From Candidatus Binatia bacterium (GTDB taxonomy: Bacteria > Desulfobacterota_B > Binatia > UBA9968): a stretch of 6,765 nucleotides of DNA. Position numbers and translations under genes: made by a program. The notes beneath the pieces are model-generated. The model ran no database searches. It saw only the letters and a list, made by a program, of their open reading frames with translations, and had not been told where the DNA came from. Shown here piece by piece: positions 1 to 5,890 of the stretch (its first letter is position 1; each line of letters starts with the position of its first letter). Where the stretch lies: positions 1 to 6,765 of the forward strand of contig JAICHC010000160.1 in the NCBI GenBank assembly GCA_025922795.1. The letters are read 5' to 3'.

Positions 1-1
1 C

Positions 2-151
2 CGCACATTTAAGAAGTGCCCGAACTGCAACGACCACCTGCCGCTCTCGACGCTTGTTTGCGATGCATGCGAGTACAATTTTCTCTCCGGGTCGAACGGA
101 CCGAAACATAAATTACTACCAGCACCTGACGCCGGGAGACTAACCGCTTAA
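2..151 (+). CDS. C-terminal end of a zinc-ribbon protein (5' end outside window)
   Basis: The frame is open from the left edge and ends at TAA 149-151, giving 49 visible residues. Two cysteine pairs, CPNC and CDAC, lie 14 residues apart and are followed by an EYNF segment. This is the usual arrangement of a short zinc ribbon of the CxxC-x(n)-CxxC type, seen for example at the end of UPF0547-like and other small zinc-ribbon proteins. The last 20 residues are polar with no visible motif. The function of the whole protein cannot be told, because the rest lies upstream of the window. A terminator-like hairpin lies about 80 bases after the stop, so this gene probably belongs to a separate transcription unit from the enzymes that follow. 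Confidence 0.6.
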   Translation, partial: RTFKKCPNCNDHLPLSTLVCDACEYNFLSGSNGPKHKLLPAPDAGRLTA

Positions 152-232
152 CCGAGCGGGTGCCCCGGAGAATCGCTCCGCGAACCATTGCCGATCCTTG
201 GCATCGTCCGCCACCATTGCGAGCAACTGACT

Positions 233-260
233 GCGGCCAGAAATCTGAGCCCGGTTTTTT
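233..260 (+). terminator. Possible Rho-independent terminator
   Basis: GGCCAG (235-240) can pair with CTG-a-GCC (245-251), leaving an AAAT loop and one bulged A. Three bases later comes a run of six T (255-260). The stem is short and interrupted and the gap before the T-run is longer than ideal, so this is only plausible. It lies in the right place to end the zinc-ribbon transcript. Confidence 0.35.
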
Positions 261-477
261 ACCGCGAGTCCGCTGGATTAAATTATCGGCTTAATCGATA
301 CGCACAATTCAGTGCATCACGCTGAAGTATACGCTCGTTTTGTTCGCGAAGACTCGCGCCGTCGACTAATCTCGCCTCGAATATTTTTCCCATGCGAAAC
401 GCTCCGCCGTCTCTCGCCATTGTCTCGATCGCTGTGTTTATCTGAGAGGGGTTAGCTTTCCGAGCGCAAGCAAACCC

Positions 478-505
478 TTGATTTTTCTAGCTTGACTGAT
501 ATGAG
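478..505 (+). promoter_or_regulatory. Weak sigma70-type promoter candidate
   Basis: TTGATT (478-483) and TATGAG (500-505) are separated by 16 bases, and each box matches four of six consensus positions. It lies about 100 bases upstream of the diiron-protein start and could drive the enzyme set. A second loose match, TATAGT at 537-542, has no good -35 box at proper spacing. The call rests only on weak consensus matching. Confidence 0.25.
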
Positions 506-585
506 AAATGTTCACCCGAAGCGTAGTGCGCCTTTTTATAGTTCTGAAGCAGTGCGTTCGAGTGCGCGGGGCATTTAACGTTGAC

Positions 586-589
586 GAGG
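586..589 (+). promoter_or_regulatory. Ribosome binding site deciding the start at 601
   Basis: GAGG at 586-589 lies 11 bases before ATG 601. The alternative upstream ATG at 508 has no comparable site, and its extra 31 residues (many basic and Val residues, no motif) do not look like part of the family fold. This favours the shorter protein. Confidence 0.5.
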
Positions 590-600
590 TAGAAGATCTT

Positions 601-1341
601 ATGAGCCTTTCAAGTAAAGAGTTTGTCAAAGAAATTCAGCAAATGGTACGTAACAAGCACTCCAAGAATCATCCGATGATCGGCTTGATCGAAGAGGGGA
701 AGCTTACGCGTGACCAATTGAAGGGCTTTATCGGCCAGTTCTATCTTTTTTTCCCGAAACCATTTCCAAAACCGATCGCGGCGATGCTCAGCCGCTGCCC
801 GGACGATCCGGAATTGGAAAAGATGTGGATCGAAAACGTCGTCGAAGAAGGCACTGGCGAGATCACGGGTACAGATAGCCATAAGGGCCTTTTTATTCGC
901 TTTGCCCAATCCTGCGGTTTTACGAGAGAGGAATTGGACGGCGTGCAGCCCCTGCCCGAAACTCAGGCGTTCTTGGATTGGCGTGAGCTCTTGATGTATC
1001 AAAGAAGCTGGCTTGAACTCTATGCCTGCCAGGGATTTTGTCTGGAGGGAACCGCAAATGAGCGGATGACGCGCATTGTCACTGGCTTAACGAATCATTA
1101 TGGATTCAAACGGGATTCCGAGGATATTCGCTACTGGACTTTGCATATGGGAGTCGACGAGGAGCATATGAAAGTCGGACCCCTCGCTGTGGAGCGATAC
1201 GCGATCAGCGAGCCGCAGCAAACCGCCGTGCGGAATTCGGTGCAAAAAACTCTCGATCAATTTTGGCTCGCCTTCGACGGTATTAAAAGAGCGTTTGTCG
1301 ATGAAGATCCGCTGTACGCAAGCTGGCGGAAAGGGTTTTAA
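601..1341 (+). CDS. Heme-oxygenase-like diiron oxidase/oxygenase (PqqC/TenA-like fold)
   Basis: This 246-residue, mostly helical protein belongs to the PqqC/TenA/iron-containing redox enzyme superfamily. It carries the full six-ligand set of heme-oxygenase-like diiron oxidases: Glu87 and His94 (E-x6-H), Glu149 (in CLEGTANE), and His182, Asp186, His189 (H-x3-D-x2-H). Spacing is close to that recalled for Chlamydia CADD (E81, H88, E142, H174, D178, H181). Known relatives use O2 and a diiron centre to cleave or oxygenate small substrates (UndA, BesC, SznF, CADD). The substrate cannot be read from sequence. The start at 601 is preferred over an in-frame ATG at 508. It leads a tightly spaced set with a cyclase-family hydrolase 11 bases downstream and a DapA-family protein, suggesting one pathway. 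Automatic annotation might call it PqqC or TenA, but no PQQ or thiamine genes are nearby. Probably cytoplasmic, as no signal peptide is seen. Confidence 0.82.
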   Translation: MSLSSKEFVKEIQQMVRNKHSKNHPMIGLIEEGKLTRDQLKGFIGQFYLFFPKPFPKPIAAMLSRCPDDPELEKMWIENVVEEGTGEITGTDSHKGLFIRFAQSCGFTREELDGVQPLPETQAFLDWRELLMYQRSWLELYACQGFCLEGTANERMTRIVTGLTNHYGFKRDSEDIRYWTLHMGVDEEHMKVGPLAVERYAISEPQQTAVRNSVQKTLDQFWLAFDGIKRAFVDEDPLYASWRKGF

Positions 1342-1345
1342 GGGG
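1340..1345 (+). promoter_or_regulatory. Ribosome binding site of the cyclase-family gene
   Basis: AAGGGG overlaps the stop codon of the preceding gene and lies 7 bases before ATG 1353. This spacing favours 1353 over the in-frame ATG at 1359, and suggests that translation of the two genes is coupled. Confidence 0.6.
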
Positions 1346-1352
1346 CAACTCC

Positions 1353-2009
1353 ATGGAAATGGTCGATCTCTCCCGGCTTATTTATGACGGCATGCCGAAG
1401 ATCCCGGCCCTGCCCGAAGTCCATGTGCAAAAGTGCTTGAGCCTTGAGAAGGGGCATCCGTTGAATGTCACGGAGCTGTCGTTGGCTTGTCACGCCGGCA
1501 CTCATGTCGATGCGCCGATTCACATCGTGCCCACCGGCAAGTCGATCGAGGAACTGCCGCTCGATGCGTTTGTCGGACCGGGCGCCGTCATCGCCGTAAA
1601 AAAGCAGGGCGGCGAGGAAGTCACGGCGCGGGATCTCGAGGCTTCGGGCGTGCCAGTCAGTCGTGGCGATATACTAATGCTCTACACCGGCTGGGACGAG
1701 AAATTCGAAAGCGTGGATTACAACCTTCACCCCTACTTAAGCGTCGATGCGGCCGAGTGGATGGTTCAAAAAGGCATCAAAATGTTCGGCATTGATTGCA
1801 TCACGGTGGATCTGCCGACACCGCTGCGCCCCAAGGGCTTTGATTTTCCGGTTCATAAAACGCTTCTGGGGAACAATGTGTTGATCGCCGAAAACGTGAC
1901 GAATCTTGGCAGTATCGTCGGCAAGCGGACGCGCATCATGGCTTTGCCGCTGCGCGTGAAGGGGAGCGACGCGGGTCACGCCCGAGTCATCGCCGAAGTT
2001 TTCACCTAA
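1353..2009 (+). CDS. Cyclase-family metal-dependent hydrolase (kynurenine formamidase-like)
   Basis: The 218-residue protein has the family signature HAGTHVDAPIH at residues 47-57, supplying metal ligands His47, His51 and Asp53 plus the conserved His57. A second pair, His168 and Glu180, matches the C-terminal His/Glu found 12 residues apart in bacterial KynB. The length (about 210-220) is normal for the family. Members hydrolyse amides or cyclic amides and esters: N-formylkynurenine, isatin and related compounds. No other tryptophan-catabolism gene is visible, so I would not name it kynB; the substrate is unknown. The gene starts 11 bases after the diiron-oxidase gene with a good Shine-Dalgarno site, and its stop overlaps the start of the DapA-like gene (TAATG), so the three are almost surely co-transcribed. 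Cytoplasmic, with no signal peptide. Confidence 0.85.
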   Translation: MEMVDLSRLIYDGMPKIPALPEVHVQKCLSLEKGHPLNVTELSLACHAGTHVDAPIHIVPTGKSIEELPLDAFVGPGAVIAVKKQGGEEVTARDLEASGVPVSRGDILMLYTGWDEKFESVDYNLHPYLSVDAAEWMVQKGIKMFGIDCITVDLPTPLRPKGFDFPVHKTLLGNNVLIAENVTNLGSIVGKRTRIMALPLRVKGSDAGHARVIAEVFT

Positions 2010-2977
2010 TGACGATCACAAAGCATATCAACGGCATTATCGGCGCCTGTCTCACGCCGTTCGGCGATGACGATCGCGTCGATTATAAGGCTCTGGAAAA
2101 GGAAATAGAGTTTCTTGTCCCGGATTGTGACGCGGTCACGGTTGCCGCAGTGGAAGCGGCAGAATACACGATGTTATCGCGCGACGAGCGCAAGGAGTTG
2201 TTGCGCATCGCCACCGAGATGATCGGTAAGCGCGTCCCGGTGATCCTCGGTTGCTCAAGTCCGGCGCCGCGCGAAGTGATCGAACTGGCCGAATACGCCG
2301 CGCAGGTGGGGGGCGATTTTGTCCAAGTCCTGATGCCGCTGCGCCCTTGGGGAGGCCAGCCGACGATCGCCGAGCTGATGGAATTCTACACTCAAGTCGC
2401 TTCGGCGAGTCCGCTGCCGGTCACCTGCTATCATAATCCCGGGCCCGGTGCCGATCCGCCTCAGGATGCGTTCGTCAAAATCAGCGAGATTGATAACATT
2501 CGCTATTTCAAGGAAAGCTCGCGAGACATTACAAAGATATCGAGATTAATTGAACAGATTGAACTTGCTGGCAGGGGACATTATTTTACGACGATGCAGC
2601 CGCTGCTGGTCACGCTCATGTTGGGTGGCTCAGGCGCTACCATGCCGCCGCCGGGTACCCGCATCGGCGCCCAGATCGTCAAGGCGTTTCGCGCAGGAGA
2701 CCTCGAGACCGCGCGCTTCTGGGCGCGTTGTTATGCCTTGTTTCCCGGAAAATGGGCTGCCTACGGCCTGCCGCCTGTCATGAAATCCGCGATGAAGCAT
2801 TTCGGTGTCGATATCGGCAATCCGTGCCGTCCTTACGCGCCCGTCAGTCCGCGAGATCACGAACAGATCGGGCAATTTCTTAGGCAAGTCGGACTGATCG
2901 GTGAAACGGGGCCGACGCCGCAGGGCCTGCTGCAGGCCGGCGAAAAGCTTCGGCAGGAGGACACTTTCCTGCGCTAG
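2009..2977 (+). CDS. DapA-superfamily (DHDPS/NAL) class I aldolase or lyase, atypical
   Basis: The 322-residue TIM-barrel protein is of the dihydrodipicolinate synthase/N-acetylneuraminate lyase superfamily. The Schiff-base lysine is Lys168 (in RYFKESS), and the conserved strand tyrosine is Tyr141 (in CYHNPGP). A GGSGA motif lies at 207-211. Several DapA hallmarks are missing: the GTTGE carboxylate-binding loop is replaced by AVEAAE (47-52), the second catalytic Tyr region (normally PYY) reads LMPLRPW (108-114), and the Arg after the YNxPGR motif is Pro. It is therefore probably not a lysine-pathway DapA; an aldolase or hydratase acting on another substrate is more likely. It is about 25 residues longer than DapA, mostly at the C terminus. 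It overlaps the cyclase stop by one base (TAATG), implying translational coupling and a shared pathway. Confidence 0.82.
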   Translation: MTITKHINGIIGACLTPFGDDDRVDYKALEKEIEFLVPDCDAVTVAAVEAAEYTMLSRDERKELLRIATEMIGKRVPVILGCSSPAPREVIELAEYAAQVGGDFVQVLMPLRPWGGQPTIAELMEFYTQVASASPLPVTCYHNPGPGADPPQDAFVKISEIDNIRYFKESSRDITKISRLIEQIELAGRGHYFTTMQPLLVTLMLGGSGATMPPPGTRIGAQIVKAFRAGDLETARFWARCYALFPGKWAAYGLPPVMKSAMKHFGVDIGNPCRPYAPVSPRDHEQIGQFLRQVGLIGETGPTPQGLLQAGEKLRQEDTFLR

Positions 2978-3069
2978 CAGTGTGGCTTCCGCTTCACGTC
3001 CTGTCTTTACACAAAGGAAACGATAATCTCGCGTTGGCCCGGCAGCGGGCGGTGTTTAGCGAGCATGTT

Positions 3070-3264
3070 ATGGAATGGATCAGAGATTTCTCAGACAAAC
3101 TGATTCTTTGGTTTCTTCATGCAACTTCCAGTTTTGGTAAGGAACTCACCCGCGAGGGCCGTCTCGAACAGGAAATGTGGCGCGAGCAAAGGTTACGCAA
3201 CTTGAAGGGCCTGGCAATTCGCTGGCAGCAACGTCACGGTCGCCACAAACACCAATCATCTTAA
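3070..3264 (+). CDS. Small hypothetical protein, 64 residues (uncertain)
   Basis: I do not recognise this ORF. From ATG 3070 it encodes 64 residues: a hydrophobic/aromatic segment (about residues 9-16, KLILWFLH), then a strongly charged, probably helical part rich in Glu and Arg (residues 26-55), and a basic His/Arg tail. The frame is open upstream to a GTG at 2980, which would give 94 residues and start 2 bases after the DapA-like stop. That longer start lacks a well-spaced Shine-Dalgarno site. It fills the gap between two genes on the same strand and ends 19 bases before the flavoprotein start, so it could be co-translated. It may equally be a chance ORF. Confidence 0.35.
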   Translation: MEWIRDFSDKLILWFLHATSSFGKELTREGRLEQEMWREQRLRNLKGLAIRWQQRHGRHKHQSS

Positions 3265-3283
3265 TCGCAATCGCGTAAAGATC

Positions 3284-4438
3284 GTGAATCGTTACGGGAG
3301 AAAACGAGTCGTTATTCTAGGCGGCGGCAGCGGCGGTGTCGTGGCGGCCGCGAATCTGGGCCGCAAACTCGGCGAACGCCACGAGGTTATTCTGGTCGAC
3401 AAACGCGCCGTTCATTTGTTCATGCCGGCTTTTTTGTTTGTCATGGTCGGTGAACGGCAGCCGACGGACATCACACGCAGCCTGACTCAACTAGCCAAGC
3501 GCAACGTCCAATTTATCCAGTCCCAAGTGATGGGAATCGATCCAACCCGTCAGCAAGTTGAGCTACAAAACGAAAAACTCGATTATGACTACCTGATCGT
3601 CTCGCTTGGTATGCAGGTGAGACCCGACCTCATCCCGGGCTTCGCCGAGGCTTCAGTTCATCCGTGGGAATTGGACGGGGCGGTGCGGCTGCGCCAAATT
3701 TTAGAATCGTTTAACGGAGGCCGGGTTGTTGTCGGCGTGCCGCTCGGGCCTTATCGGTGCCCGCCGGCGCCTTATGAGGCGCAGTGGATGTTGGACAGTT
3801 ATTTTAAAAAGCGCGGCATCCGCGACCGGGTTCAAATCGAGTACTTTACGCGTGACCCTGAGCCCGTCGGCGAGCATCGTAATCCGGTTGTCTGGATGGA
3901 CGATGAAAGCCGGCGGCGCAACATCAAACAACACTACGAATTCGTCGTTCGGTCCATCGATCCCGAGGCGAAAGAGGTTTGCGGGCTATACGGCTACAAG
4001 ATTCCGTACGATTTGTTAGTGATGGTGCCACCGCACCGCCCGGCTCAAGTCCTCTTTGATTGCGGACTGGCGGAAACCGAAACCGGCATCCGGGTTGACT
4101 ATGAGACCCTGCGTACCAAGTGGGACAATGTCTACGCCATCGGCGACTGCGCCGACATGCCGGCATCCAAATCCGGCGGCGTCGCGCACCAGGAAGCCGA
4201 TGTCCTCGCGCACAATCTGGCCGCGGAGATCACCGGCGAAGGCAGGCCGGTGGATCTCTGGCTTCACACTATATGACTGCTCGCGTTCGGTGCTGGACGC
4301 GCCGCCGCTAACCGAACGATTTATCCTGCCGGCTGGCCGCCATTCGGCGACACCGAGGCACGAACCTGGGGCCCGTCTAAATTAATCTACTGGGCAAAGA
4401 TCGCTTTCGAAAAGTGGTGGCTGTGGCGATATTTCTAG
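3284..4438 (+). CDS. Sulfide:quinone oxidoreductase-like flavoprotein with in-frame TGA at the second active-site Cys position
   Basis: Read through TGA 4274-4276, this gives 384 residues ending at TAG 4436-4438. Seen: an N-terminal FAD dinucleotide-binding loop GGGSGG (13-18), the second FAD motif YAIGDCAD (284-291), Lys296 in the following loop, and Cys159 in RCPPAPYE, matching the first redox cysteine of SQR and flavocytochrome c sulfide dehydrogenase. After the TGA (residue 331) the frame continues with the glycine-rich turn LLAFGAGRAA and ends with a Trp/Phe-rich amphipathic tail (EKWWLWRYF), typical of the membrane-binding end of these quinone reductases. The family oxidises sulfide or related sulfur compounds and passes electrons via FAD to quinone (known); the substrate here is inferred. 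Start is GTG 3284; the Shine-Dalgarno site is weak. Stopping at the TGA would leave 330 residues without the second redox residue or membrane anchor. Alternatives: fresh nonsense mutation, sequencing error, or an FCSD-like or other FAD oxidoreductase. Confidence 0.72.
4274..4276 (+). other. In-frame TGA, candidate selenocysteine codon
   Basis: This is codon 331 of the SQR-like gene. The residues around it, HTI-TGA-LLAFGAG, align by eye with the C-terminal active-site segment of SQRs, where I recall a Cys followed by LAD and a Gly-x-x-Gly turn (Cys356 in the Acidithiobacillus enzyme). TGA differs from the Cys codons TGC and TGT by one base. The next base is C, a leaky stop context in bacteria. 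Confidence 0.5.
4282..4318 (+). promoter_or_regulatory. Stem-loop downstream of the TGA, possible bacterial SECIS
   Basis: Two alternative, mutually exclusive hairpins start within 8 bases of the TGA. The short one pairs 4282-4288 with 4295-4301 (7 bp, one G-U) and leaves a six-base loop GGTGCT, with G at loop positions 1 and 2 as in bacterial SECIS elements; it sits 12 nt after the TGA, closer than the usual spacing of about 16 or more. The long one has perfect 8-base arms, CGTTCGGT (4284-4291) and ACCGAACG (4311-4318), with weaker pairing inside. Its apical loop would lie about 20 nt from the TGA. Neither is a certain SECIS. Confidence 0.35.
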
Positions 4439-4582
4439 GTGATGTTACCACTTCGTTGCTGATCTGGCGGGCTGATTCACTTCAAAGCTTAGGAAAGTGG
4501 AAGACAGGGGGGAGTGCTCTCTGCAGGAGTCCGGTCGATGAAAGTTTACATAATATATCTTATCAGACGTTAGCTGTATTAA

Positions 4583-5266
4583 TCATTTGGCCTGCGGTGC
4601 GGTTGTCCCTTTTGATTCGAGCTCGGCAACCTTAACGGCAAATGGCGAGCCCGGGGTATCCTTGAGGTATTCCTTATACGCTGCGAGAGCAGTCGCGGTG
4701 TCACCCAGTTCCTCCGCACACCGCGCCTTTCCGAGTATCGCGCGATTTTGTAGGGCGGCCGCTATATTTTCAGCCTCGCGATAGTGACCTATGGCGTCTT
4801 TGCATTGATTTTTCCGCTCTTCGGTCGTGGCCAGCGCAATCAATGCGATTTGGCGGTAGAGACTATTCGGCTTGGTTGCAGCGAGCGAGCGCTGCGCTTC
4901 GCTGATCGCCTTGTCGAGATCATCGGTCGCCAGATAACTATTGGCCAGATATAGGTGCGCTAGAACCGAGTAGCGCGACCAGCGATAGTTTTTCACGACT
5001 TCAAAGACAGCGATGGCTTCGCGATGTTTATCGGCCTGGTAAAGCTCCATCGCCTTGGTGAATTCCTGCGCCGCCGCGACATTTTGCCTCTGCTTGAATA
5101 TCTGCCAGCTCCAGATCACAGCGCCTAACAGAAGCAGGCCCACCAGCGCCGCAAACACCAAAGTCTTGTGGCGATTAAAATACTCCAGCGCGTTTTCGGT
5201 AGAAACCTGGAACCAGTCGGGCTCGCGCAGTTGTTTTCGAGTGATTCTCTTGCTCGCGGTTGCCAT
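4583..5266 (-). CDS. Membrane-anchored tetratricopeptide-repeat protein (YfgM/BamD-like architecture)
   Basis: This 227-residue protein has a basic cytoplasmic N terminus, one transmembrane segment at about residues 36-57 (LVFAALVGLLLLGAVIWSW region), and a long helical part with TPR-like helix pairs at about 66-92, 101-130, 137-170 and 174-203. Typical alanine/tyrosine positions are visible, as in AHLYLANSYLATDDLDKAI and ALAAYKEYL. The tail is short and Lys/Pro-rich. The layout matches YfgM-like proteins, whose TPR domain faces the periplasm and assists envelope protein folding or secretion; that role here is only inferred. It lies third in the minus-strand block after miaB and the nuclease gene, 96 bases downstream of the latter. 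No strong Shine-Dalgarno site precedes ATG 5266. The stop is TGA (4583-4585). Confidence 0.8.
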   Translation of the reverse strand: MATASKRITRKQLREPDWFQVSTENALEYFNRHKTLVFAALVGLLLLGAVIWSWQIFKQRQNVAAAQEFTKAMELYQADKHREAIAVFEVVKNYRWSRYSVLAHLYLANSYLATDDLDKAISEAQRSLAATKPNSLYRQIALIALATTEERKNQCKDAIGHYREAENIAAALQNRAILGKARCAEELGDTATALAAYKEYLKDTPGSPFAVKVAELESKGTTAPQAK

Positions 5267-5362
5267 TGCTAATGGGTCTTAAAGCACGCCCGGATCGGTT
5301 CAGCAAGTTCGCGGACGGCCAGCCTGTGGGAAGTTCTACTTCACGAGGAGGGTTTGATTCGG

Positions 5363-5890
5363 CTACTGCTTATATTTGAAATCTTCCGGGGCCATTTTTT
5401 CTAAGATTTCAGCCCATTTTTCTTTGGAAACGTTCGAGACGTTCTCGACCGGCCGCTCGTTACCTTCTTCATTTTGCTGCAACATGCTGGACGCCTCCAG
5501 CACTGCTTTTGCAACATAGATCGGACTCTTGGTTCGCAAGGCTAAGGCGATCGCATCGCTGGGGCGCGAGTCGATCATCATCTGGCGGCCCGCGACATTG
5601 AGATTGACCGAGGCGTAATAGGTATTTTCTTTGAGCTCGGTGATCTCCACGGACTCGACCGAACCGCCCACCTCGACGAGAATCGTCTTCAGTAGATCGT
5701 GTGTCATCGGGCGGGCCATTTTAATGCCTTCAATCTCGGTGGCCATGGCAGTCGCTTCCAATAAACCGATCCAAATCGGCAGATTGAGCTTATTTTCTGT
5801 ATCCTTGAGGATGACGATCGGCGTCTTGGTTACCGGATCGAGAGTCAGGCCGCCGACCGACATTTGGATGGTATCTTCCTTTTTCATCAT
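5363..5890 (-). CDS. Bifunctional nuclease family protein (BFN, DUF151)
   Basis: The 175-residue protein matches the bifunctional nuclease (DUF151) family along its core: LPIWIGLLEATAMA (37-50), the ARPMTHDLL block (59-67), and the highly conserved IDSRPSDAIALALR (106-119), followed by PIYVAKAVL (123-131). Some plant and bacterial members were reported to have RNase and DNase activity; the cellular role in bacteria is poorly known. The last 40 residues are a charged linker ending in a helix (KWAEILEKMAPEDFKYK), an ending I associate with proteobacterial members. The first of two adjacent ATGs is chosen because AAGGGG (5898-5903) lies 7 bases upstream. The start overlaps the miaB stop by 4 bases (ATGA), so translation is probably coupled. 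No signal peptide. Confidence 0.9.
   Translation of the reverse strand: MMKKEDTIQMSVGGLTLDPVTKTPIVILKDTENKLNLPIWIGLLEATAMATEIEGIKMARPMTHDLLKTILVEVGGSVESVEITELKENTYYASVNLNVAGRQMMIDSRPSDAIALALRTKSPIYVAKAVLEASSMLQQNEEGNERPVENVSNVSKEKWAEILEKMAPEDFKYKQ

Larger units (their letters stand above)
152..600. other. Intergenic stretch without a supported gene
   Basis: No ORF here has protein-like composition or a family motif. The only reading frames are a minus-strand frame over 438-629 and an in-frame upstream extension of the next gene from 508; both look like chance. Apart from the terminator-like hairpin at 233-260 and the weak promoter candidate at 478-505, I see only minor inverted repeats, such as GATTAA 276-281 with TTAATC 291-296. 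No tRNA, rRNA or repeat array is visible. The leader upstream of the 601 gene could be an untranslated region of up to about 90 bases. Confidence 0.5.

Noticed and set aside
508..600. 31-residue upstream extension of the diiron oxidase ORF
   Set aside because: It has no Shine-Dalgarno site and no family-like residues, whereas ATG 601 has a site and gives the usual protein length.
2953..2972. Hairpin GCAGGA/TCCTGC at the end of the DapA-like gene as a terminator
   Set aside because: The stem is only 6 bp, lies inside the coding region and has no following T-run.
4274..4276. Genome-wide UGA reassignment (code 4 or 25) as the explanation of the in-frame TGA
   Set aside because: The TPR gene and miaB both end in TGA at family-appropriate lengths.
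4056..4385. Overlapping 109-residue frame crossing the TGA, first suspected as a frameshifted flavoprotein tail
   Set aside because: The family-like C terminus (PSKLIYW through WLWRYF) is in the same frame as the main gene, so no frameshift is needed. This other frame is Arg/Pro-rich noise.
4476..4501. Hairpin TTCACTT/AAGTGGA between the convergent genes as a bidirectional terminator
   Set aside because: The stem is weak with a 12-base loop and no T- or A-tract on either side.
4414..4635. 73-residue plus-strand ORF between the convergent genes
   Set aside because: It overlaps the flavoprotein tail and the end of the TPR gene, has no motif and no ribosome binding site.
5330..5342. Short palindrome GAAGT-TCT-ACTTC in the gap between the nuclease and TPR genes
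   Set aside because: The stem is 5 bp with a 3-base loop and no neighbouring signal; expected by chance.
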